NCBI GenBank assembly: GCA_016935045.1
Contig: JAFGRS010000938.1
Location: forward strand, 1 to 10,696
Direction: 5' to 3'
DNA from: Lentisphaeria bacterium
Lineage (GTDB): Bacteria > Verrucomicrobiota > Lentisphaeria > Oligosphaerales > JAFGRS01
DNA length: 10,696 nt
Shown here: in pieces, positions 5,379 to 10,696 of the stretch
Position numbering within the stretch: position 1 is the first letter of the stretch
How the letters are laid out: every line of letters begins with the position of its first letter
Translations under genes and position numbers: made by a program
Notes under the pieces: model-generated
Database searches by the model: none
What the model was told of the DNA's origin: nothing
What the model saw: only the letters and a program-made list of their open reading frames with translations

Positions 5379-6725
5379 ATGAACATCGGCATCCTGGTTC
5401 TGGGGCGTCGTCGTCCGGGGTTCGATCCGGAGTGGGGAGAGCACGTGCTGTCACGCCTCGATTGCGCCCTCGCGGCCGTGCCCTTCGGAGTCTTCCGGCC
5501 GGCGCCCCGCATTGTCGACGACGCTACGCTGGCCGCCGCCTGCGAGGAATGCCGGAACGCGGCCGTGGACGCGGTAGTCGTCCTGCAACCGACCATGAGC
5601 GACGGCAATCTGGCGCCCCTGCTCGCCCAGCAGTGGCCCGACCGCATCGTGCTCTGGGCCACACCGGAGAAACCCACCGGAGCCATGATCAGTTCCTGCA
5701 GCCTCGTGGGCGCCCACACCTTCGCCTCCACCCTGCGCCAACTGGGCGTCGGCTTCGAGTTGGTCTACGGCATGCCCGGCGAGCCGGACGTCGCCGCCGA
5801 TCTGCTGCGGGCCGTGCGGGTGGTCAGCGCGCTGCCGCGGCTCCGCCGCAGTCGGGTCGGGCTGGTGGGCTACCACGCTCCGGGGTTCATCGACATGGCG
5901 GCGGACCCCTTCGAGCTGCGCCGCCAACTGGGAGTCTCGCTGCGGCATACCGGACTGCGTGAATTCCAGGACGCCATCGAGGGATTCGACGCCGGGACGG
6001 TGGCGGCGGACGTGGCCGCGGTGCGGGCGCTGGGACTGCCGCTGGACGGTGTTGACGAGTCGGATCTCGCGACGGCTTCACGCTGTTACCTGGCCCTGAA
6101 GACGATGGTGGCCGAGCTGGGCCTCGACGCCCTGGCGGTGCGCTGTTGGCCCGAGCTGCCCAACGTCGTCGGCCAGTGGCCCTATCTGGCCTTTGTGCGC
6201 CTGGCCACGGAGGGCTTCAGCATCGCCTGCGAAGGGGATGTGGACGGTGCCCTCTCCTGTCTGGTCGCCGGGCTGCTGGGGTGCGGCCAGAGCTACCTCT
6301 CCGACTGGCTCGAACACGACCGGGACACTGTGACCCTCTGGCATGCGGGCAGCGCCCCTCTCGGCCTCTGCGAACCCGTGGGCAGCCCGGGGGGACCCCG
6401 CATCAGCAGGCATTTCAACAACCGCAAACCCGCCGTGGTGGAGGCCAACCTGCGCGGCGACATGCCGGTCACGGTCTTCCGCCTCTGGCGCTGTGACGGC
6501 CGCTACCGCCTGGCCGCCTTCGAGGCCCGCACCGTGCCGCCCCGCCGGCACCTCATGGGCACCAACGGCCTGGCTCGGGTCGAGGGCACGGACGTCCGCC
6601 GGCTGTTCGAGACCCTGTGCTACGAAGGCATGCCGCACCACGTCGTGGTGGTGGAAGGCCTGCACCGGGACACCCTGGAACGCTTCGCCCGGTTGGCGGG
6701 CATTGCCGTCGTCCGGGCTTCCTGA
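5379..6725 (+). CDS. L-fucose/L-arabinose isomerase-fold sugar isomerase (hypothetical substrate)
   Basis: 448-residue protein of the FucI/AraA superfamily. The N-terminal part (1-170) has the alternating beta-alpha pattern of the substrate-entry domains (IGILVLG, DAVVVLQPT, RIVLWATPEKPT, RVGLVGYHAPGF). The C-terminal part has the catalytic-domain motifs: LDALAVRCWPEL (249-260), FSIACEGDVDGAL (280-292), LSDW (307-310), LWHAGSAPLGL (320-330) and MPHHVVVVEG (418-427). Acidic residues in CWPE and CEGD and the His in WHAG and PHH are the likely metal or catalytic residues. It would interconvert an aldose and a ketose. In a sulfo-TK-like pathway it is the obvious candidate for the sulfoquinovose (or 6-deoxyglucose) to ketose step, the SqvD role. 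Exact substrate cannot be read from sequence. GAGG lies 5 nt before the ATG. The next gene follows after 54 bases. Confidence 0.75.
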   Translation: MNIGILVLGRRRPGFDPEWGEHVLSRLDCALAAVPFGVFRPAPRIVDDATLAAACEECRNAAVDAVVVLQPTMSDGNLAPLLAQQWPDRIVLWATPEKPTGAMISSCSLVGAHTFASTLRQLGVGFELVYGMPGEPDVAADLLRAVRVVSALPRLRRSRVGLVGYHAPGFIDMAADPFELRRQLGVSLRHTGLREFQDAIEGFDAGTVAADVAAVRALGLPLDGVDESDLATASRCYLALKTMVAELGLDALAVRCWPELPNVVGQWPYLAFVRLATEGFSIACEGDVDGALSCLVAGLLGCGQSYLSDWLEHDRDTVTLWHAGSAPLGLCEPVGSPGGPRISRHFNNRKPAVVEANLRGDMPVTVFRLWRCDGRYRLAAFEARTVPPRRHLMGTNGLARVEGTDVRRLFETLCYEGMPHHVVVVEGLHRDTLERFARLAGIAVVRAS

Positions 6726-6779
6726 GAGGAAGGTATGGCCCGCCCCCCCGGGGCCGCGAGAGCACGGGAGACCGCAGCG

Positions 6780-7679
6780 ATGCAGCCTGTCAACGCCCAT
6801 TCCCTGGTGACCCGGGCCCGGAGCGGGGGGTACGCCGTTCCGGCCTTCAACACCAACGGGGCAACCTACGCCATCACCCGCGCGGCCCTCGAAGCCGCCC
6901 AGGAGTTGTCCTCCCCCCTGATCCTCCAGGTGTACCAGCCCAACATCGCCTATCGCGGCTTCCGCTACTTCGTCAACCAGGCGCGGACTCTCTGCGAGGA
7001 CCTCGGGATCACGATCCCCGTCGCCCTGCAACTGGACCATGGCAAGAGCGCGGACGTCTGCCGCGGCGCCATGGACGCAGGCCTCACGGCGGTCATGATC
7101 GACGGCTCCCACGAGGTCTTCGAGGTCAACGTCAGGCTCACCCGGCAGGTCCGCGCTCTGGCCCAGCCGCGGGGAGTGACCGTGGAAGCCGAAATCGGCT
7201 ACGTGGCGGGCAACGAACCCGCGCCCGTGTCCCGGCTGGGGCGGGTGCCCATCGCCGACACCCCGGCCTTCACCCCCGGCAAGACCGATGTGGCCGAGGC
7301 CGTTGCCTTTGCGGCCGCCACGGCTGTGGACATGCTGGCCGTGGCCGTGGGGACCGTCCACGGCGTGTACCGGCGGCAGCCGGACATCGACTTCGCACTG
7401 GTGGAGGCCCTCAACCGGGCCCTGAACGTGCCCCTGGTACAGCACGGAACCGGCGGCGTGTCCCTCGAAGACCTCGGGCGTCTCGCCCGTTCGGGCATGG
7501 CCAAGATCAACTTCGGCGAACCCTTCCGCTACAACGCCATCCGGTACTTCGCCGAACTGACCGACAGCATGGAACACCTCTGGCACGCGTGGCGCATCGA
7601 CGAGGCCGTCAAGGACCGCCTCAAGGCGGACATGAAGGCGATCATCCAGGCCCTGGGGGCCGATGGCAAAGCCCCGTGA
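6780..7679 (+). CDS. Class II (zinc-dependent) aldolase of the FbaA/GatY family with altered phosphate loop
   Basis: 299-residue aldolase. Visible: YAVPAFNTNG (18-27), LDHG (85-88) with catalytic Asp86 and zinc ligand His87, MIDGSH (106-111), EAEIGYVAGNE (136-146), AVGTVHGVY (189-197) with zinc ligand His194, and VQHGTGG (220-226) with His222. The end of the barrel reads AKINFGEPFR (241-250): Asn244 is kept, but the DT or AT pair that usually holds the dihydroxyacetone-phosphate phosphate (KxNxxTxL) is Gly-Glu. Cleavage of a non-standard ketose or use of another donor is therefore possible. The start is ATG 6780 with GGGAG 9 nt upstream, because the family N-terminus begins there; ATG 6735 with GAGG at 6726-6729 also has a good ribosome site and would add 15 non-conserved residues. 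Confidence 0.88.
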   Translation: MQPVNAHSLVTRARSGGYAVPAFNTNGATYAITRAALEAAQELSSPLILQVYQPNIAYRGFRYFVNQARTLCEDLGITIPVALQLDHGKSADVCRGAMDAGLTAVMIDGSHEVFEVNVRLTRQVRALAQPRGVTVEAEIGYVAGNEPAPVSRLGRVPIADTPAFTPGKTDVAEAVAFAAATAVDMLAVAVGTVHGVYRRQPDIDFALVEALNRALNVPLVQHGTGGVSLEDLGRLARSGMAKINFGEPFRYNAIRYFAELTDSMEHLWHAWRIDEAVKDRLKADMKAIIQALGADGKAP

Positions 7680-7902
7680 CCCGTCTGCGGGACCTCGCCC
7701 CGCGGGGCATCCTCCCGAACTCCCGCCAGTGGGCCGCGCGGGGTGTCCCGACAGGAATCGGAGCGCGGGAACAGGTCCGGCTGCATGACCGGGGCCTCGC
7801 GGGCATTGGCCGCGGGACATGGCCGCCGCGGTCGTTGCTCCACGGCTGGCGCCCGAATGCCATGAGACGGCTCCCAAACCGACAGAAAGCGGAGAGACAC
7901 CC
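7680..7902. other. Intergenic region between aldolase and GH116 genes
   Basis: 223 bases without a convincing gene. A 12-base palindrome GCCCCGCGGGGC (7697-7708) lies 18 bases after the aldolase stop; no T-run follows. An ATG at 7819 is in frame with the GH116 gene but lacks a clear ribosome site, and the residues it would add are not conserved. No promoter is recognised. Confidence 0.45.
7891..7896 (+). promoter_or_regulatory. Ribosome-binding site supporting a GTG start for the GH116 gene
   Basis: GGAGAG with a 6-nt spacer precedes GTG 7903. It is the best site near the gene start, so GTG 7903 is preferred over ATG 7819. Confidence 0.55.
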
Positions 7903-10332
7903 GTGCACACACCGGCACCTTCCGAGGGGTGGGCTGCCCCGGGAATCCCTCCCCAGGCATGGCTCTGGGACATGACCCGGGAACCCGAATGCCCCCTGCG
8001 CCCCGCCCACGCCAGGCTCAGCGACGGGGGACACTGGCAGGGCCTGCCCCTGGGAGGCATGGGTGCCGGAGGCATCGGCCGGAACTACCGCGGCGCCTTC
8101 GGGCGCTGGACCCTCAAGGCCGGCTGCCTGCAGCACTTCTGCGAGCCGGCCAACATGTTCGCTGCACGCCAATGCCCGGCGGGACGCTCCGCCCGGGCCG
8201 TGGCGCTCCACCCCGGCTATCCCACCCAGAACCCGGCTGCCACGGAACCCGCCCGACGCAGCCTCGGCGCATGGGAGTGGACCTATGCCGGCCAGGGAGC
8301 ACGCTACGCCGCGCTGTTCCCCAAGGCCTGGTACCAGTACCCCGCCGAGGAATCCCTCCCCGTTGCCATGACCTGTGAGCAATTCTCGCCGCTTCTCCCG
8401 CACAACTACCGGGAATCGAGCTACCCCCTCGCCCTCTTCGTCTGGCGCCTGCACAACACCGCCGACGTGCCCGTCGATGTCTCGCTGCTGTTCTCCTTCG
8501 TCAACATGAACGGTTGGTTCGCGGGCTTCTCCGAGGGCAAACCCCAGCGCCGCAACGCCGGCAACCGCAACCGCCCGTTCGCCGCAGGCGTCGATGTCGG
8601 GCAGACCGCCCGCGGCATCCTGTTGGAACGCCGCGGGGCGCCGGCGGAGGCGCCGGAGGGCGTGGGCCAATGGTGCCTCGCGGCACTGGAGTCCGAAACC
8701 TGCGAGGTCACCTTCCACACCGCGTTCGACCCGCGGGGGGACGGCAGCGCGGTCTGGGGTCCCTTTGCCCGGAACGGCCGCCTGGACAACGAAGAGGTCT
8801 CCGAGATCTGTGCTCCTCAGCAGGAGATCGCCGCCGCGGTCTGTGCCCGGGTCGCGGTGCCGCCGGGCGGGGACGCCGAGGTCGTCTTCGCCCTGGCCTG
8901 GGACCTTCCTGTCATCGCCTTCGGCAGCGGCCGGCGACACCGCCGGCGCTACACGCGTTTCTTCTCCGCCGCGGTCGACCGTGGCGCCGAACTCGCGCGG
9001 GAGGGGTTCCGGCACTGGTGCGAATGGTCGGCCGCCATCGACGCCTGGCACGCCGCCGTCATCGCCCGCCATCGGGCCCCGCCATGGTACCACACCCTCC
9101 TGTTCAACGAAACCTACCTGCTCGTGGACGGCCTGACGGTCTGGACGGACGGGACCTGCGAGAACCCCGGCGCCGATCCCTTCTTCGCCGTGATCGAGTG
9201 TCCGGATTACCCCTATTACTGTACCCTGGATCTGTGGGTGTACGGCTCCTTTCCCGTGCTCCTTTTCTGGCCCGAACTCGAAAAGGACGTGATGCGACGG
9301 TTTGCCGCCGTGATCCTGAGCGAAGATCCTGCCCCGCGCCGGCCGCCCCGCCCCGGTCCCCTCTACCCGGCCAAGCTGCGCGGCGCCGCTCCCCATGACT
9401 TCGGCGAACCCCACGGCGATCCTCCCTTCGCCTGCAATGCCTACGGCCACCAGGACAGCAACCGCTGGAAAGACCTCAACTGCCAGTTCGTCCTCGCCCT
9501 CTGCCGCGATGCCCGAACCCTCGACGACCCCGACTTCCTGGACCAAACCTGGCCCGCGGCCAGGGCCGCCATGGAATACCTCGAACGCTTCGACGCCGAC
9601 GGCGATGGACTCATCGAAAACGACGGCACCCCGGACCAGACCATGGACAACATCCCCATGACGGGACCCAGCTCCTATTGCGGCGGCCTCTGGCTCGCCG
9701 CTCTCCATGCCGCCCTCGACCTGGCGCAACGGACGGGCGACACGGAGTTCCTGCAACACTGGGGCCCCCGCGCGGCCCAGGCCCGCGAGGCCTTCGACCG
9801 CAAGCTCTGGGATGGCCGCAAATACCGCCTGGATACGGCGGGACCGTTCCGGAACTGCACCTTCCTCGACGGCCTCTTCGGCATCTGGTACGGACACCTC
9901 TGCGGTCTCGGGCCACTCCTGCCCCCCGCACACCACCGCTCGGCCCTGGAGGCCGTCTGGGAGAGCAACGTCGCGGCGTTCCATGATGGCCAGTGGGGCG
10001 GACGCAATGTCCAGGGCATGGACACGGATGCCGAGGGGGGCCCGGAAACCGCCTTCGCCACCCGCGGATGCCAGGTGGAGGAAGTTCTCAGCGGTCTGAA
10101 CATGTCTTTTGCCGCCCAACTGCTGGCCCTCGGCATGGCGGAGCGCGGGATGACGCTGCTGCACACGCTCTACGATGTCATCTACCAACGCTGCGGCCTC
10201 TGGTTCCGCACTCCCGCCGCCTGGACGGCGGACGGGCGTTTCCGCGCCATCATGAACCTCCGGCCCCTCGTCATCTGGGCCATCGAGTTCCAGCAGGAGC
10301 AACCGGCGCCGGAGACGCGACGGGAAGGGTGA
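7903..10332 (+). CDS. GH116-family beta-glycosidase (GBA2-like) with atypical sugar pocket
   Basis: 809-residue enzyme from the GTG start. The N-terminal GBA2_N-type beta domain is marked by GLPLGGMGAGGIGRNYRG (47-64) and CEQFSPLLPHNYRESSYPL (158-176). The C-terminal alpha/alpha barrel carries LLFNETYLLVDGLTVW (399-414) with predicted nucleophile Glu403, WKDLNCQF (522-529), and ENDGTPDQTMD (572-582), where an Asp (578 or 582) is the acid/base. GPSSYCGGLWLAA (588-600) and LRPLVIW (786-792) are also family blocks. The family cleaves beta-glucosides, beta-xylosides or glucosylceramide with retention. Unusual: the TPEA motif reads TPAA; by spacing, Ala772 replaces Glu777 of TxGH116, while Arg781 and Arg787 match Arg786 and Arg792. 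Glu777 contacts the glucose O4/O6 region, so substrate at C6 may differ. No signal peptide is seen, so cytoplasmic. It is the last gene of the second block. Confidence 0.9.
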   Translation: MHTPAPSEGWAAPGIPPQAWLWDMTREPECPLRPAHARLSDGGHWQGLPLGGMGAGGIGRNYRGAFGRWTLKAGCLQHFCEPANMFAARQCPAGRSARAVALHPGYPTQNPAATEPARRSLGAWEWTYAGQGARYAALFPKAWYQYPAEESLPVAMTCEQFSPLLPHNYRESSYPLALFVWRLHNTADVPVDVSLLFSFVNMNGWFAGFSEGKPQRRNAGNRNRPFAAGVDVGQTARGILLERRGAPAEAPEGVGQWCLAALESETCEVTFHTAFDPRGDGSAVWGPFARNGRLDNEEVSEICAPQQEIAAAVCARVAVPPGGDAEVVFALAWDLPVIAFGSGRRHRRRYTRFFSAAVDRGAELAREGFRHWCEWSAAIDAWHAAVIARHRAPPWYHTLLFNETYLLVDGLTVWTDGTCENPGADPFFAVIECPDYPYYCTLDLWVYGSFPVLLFWPELEKDVMRRFAAVILSEDPAPRRPPRPGPLYPAKLRGAAPHDFGEPHGDPPFACNAYGHQDSNRWKDLNCQFVLALCRDARTLDDPDFLDQTWPAARAAMEYLERFDADGDGLIENDGTPDQTMDNIPMTGPSSYCGGLWLAALHAALDLAQRTGDTEFLQHWGPRAAQAREAFDRKLWDGRKYRLDTAGPFRNCTFLDGLFGIWYGHLCGLGPLLPPAHHRSALEAVWESNVAAFHDGQWGGRNVQGMDTDAEGGPETAFATRGCQVEEVLSGLNMSFAAQLLALGMAERGMTLLHTLYDVIYQRCGLWFRTPAAWTADGRFRAIMNLRPLVIWAIEFQQEQPAPETRREG

Positions 10333-10530
10333 GAGCAGGCACGGAAGAGCGGCCGCCGCGGCGGACGTGTCCCGGGACCGGCCGCAACAGGGGAGAGCCG
10401 AACCCATGTCGCATACGGACGCAAACCGCAGCAGAGAAGGAGAAGGAAGCCTTCCCAGGTAAGGGCCCGCGCGGAGACGCAGAGAGCGCGGAGGGCGATG
10501 AGGCGATGAGGGCGCGGAGGGCGAAGGAAC

Positions 10531-10580
10531 CACGGATGGACACAGATGGACACAGATAAACACAAATGGACACAGATGGG
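10531..10580 (+). repeat. Five-unit decamer tandem repeat, consensus CACAGATGGA
   Basis: Five contiguous 10-base units start at 10531, 10541, 10551, 10561 and 10571, with one to three differences each from the consensus. The array is preceded by GAAC, giving the 17-mer shared with 5296-5312 in reverse orientation. Such GGACACAGAT arrays are familiar from intergenic regions of PVC-type genomes, from memory. No CRISPR-like spacers are present. Confidence 0.8.
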
Positions 10581-10641
10581 AGGGTTCAGGGTTCAGGGTA
10601 AGACAAGAGTGCCGCCCGGGGACCGTGCGGGCTACCATGGA

Positions 10642-10659
10642 GCGCTCGAGGACGAGCGC
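10642..10659. repeat. 7-bp hairpin near the window end
   Basis: GCGCTCG (10642-10648) pairs with CGAGCGC (10653-10659) around the loop AGGA. No T-run follows. It may be the start of another intergenic palindromic element cut by the window edge. Confidence 0.45.
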
Positions 10660-10696
10660 ATATGTACCGCGCCGGCGCGTGCTCCCATCGCGAAGC

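Larger units (their letters stand above)
10333..10696. other. Non-coding 3' region with purine-rich and tandem repeats
   Basis: No gene seen after the GH116 stop. The first 100 bases hold GC-rich palindromes such as GTCCCGGGAC (10369-10378) without a T-run. A purine-rich imperfect repeat of GCGGAG and GCGATGAG units spans about 10470-10527, followed by the decamer array and a doubled GGTTCAG heptamer (about 10584-10599). Two palindromes lie at the right edge (10642-10659 and CGCGCCGGCGCG at 10668-10679). Confidence 0.6.

Noticed and set aside
10531..10580. CRISPR-like array
   Set aside because: Units are 10 bases, contiguous and without spacers; no cas genes are present.
7642..10638. Minus-strand open frame of 998 codons opposite the GH116 gene, and similar long minus-strand frames at 6078-8075 and 3474-5198
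   Set aside because: They lie antisense to clear enzyme genes, have no recognisable domains, and their composition is typical of antisense frames in very GC-rich DNA.

Overview
The window is very GC-rich DNA, apparently from a bacterial chromosome or metagenomic contig. It carries one short gene on the minus strand and a long run of seven carbohydrate-metabolism genes on the plus strand. The intergenic gaps contain dispersed palindromic elements and a decamer tandem repeat of the GGACACAGAT type, which I associate with PVC-group genomes (Planctomycetota, Lentisphaerota, Kiritimatiellota and relatives) and with Hydrogenedentota. That placement is a weak inference from repeat style and base composition; no taxonomic marker gene is present.

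Layout: (a) 136-705, minus strand, a flavin reductase-like (flavoredoxin-type) gene lying between two copies of a 45-bp direct repeat (1-45 and 912-956); the second copy is part of a 66-bp hairpin element. (b) 988-1451, a leader region with three copies of an 8-mer and a good sigma-70-type promoter facing right. (c) 1452-5039, a tight block: iron-type alcohol dehydrogenase, transketolase N-terminal half, transketolase C-terminal half, and an RpiB-family isomerase. (d) 5037-5378, a hairpin at the isomerase stop codon and a mosaic of repeat fragments. (e) 5379-10332, a second block: L-fucose isomerase-fold protein, class II aldolase, and a GH116 glycoside hydrolase. (f) 10333-10696, non-coding DNA with the decamer repeat and hairpins.

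The most interesting reading is that block (c) has the same four enzyme classes as the transketolase route of sulfoquinovose breakdown (sulfo-TK: SqwF reductase, SqwGH split transketolase, SqwI RpiB-like isomerase). Block (e) could supply the sugar isomerase, a glycosidase and an accessory aldolase. Independently of gene content, several enzymes have lost residues that normally hold a sugar phosphate or a sugar C4/C6 hydroxyl: the RpiB-like protein lacks the Asp-His pair, the ring-opening His and one Arg; the transketolase C-half lacks the His of the donor-phosphate loop; the aldolase lacks the Thr of its phosphate loop; the GH116 enzyme has Ala where the O4/O6-binding Glu is expected. Together this suggests a pathway for a C6-modified, non-phosphorylated hexose, either sulfoquinovose-like or a 6-deoxyhexose such as quinovose released from a beta-glycoside. 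A C2 aldehyde would be reduced by the dehydrogenase at the end. The substrate is inferred, not shown. No transporter, kinase, GH31 sulfoquinovosidase or regulator lies inside the window.
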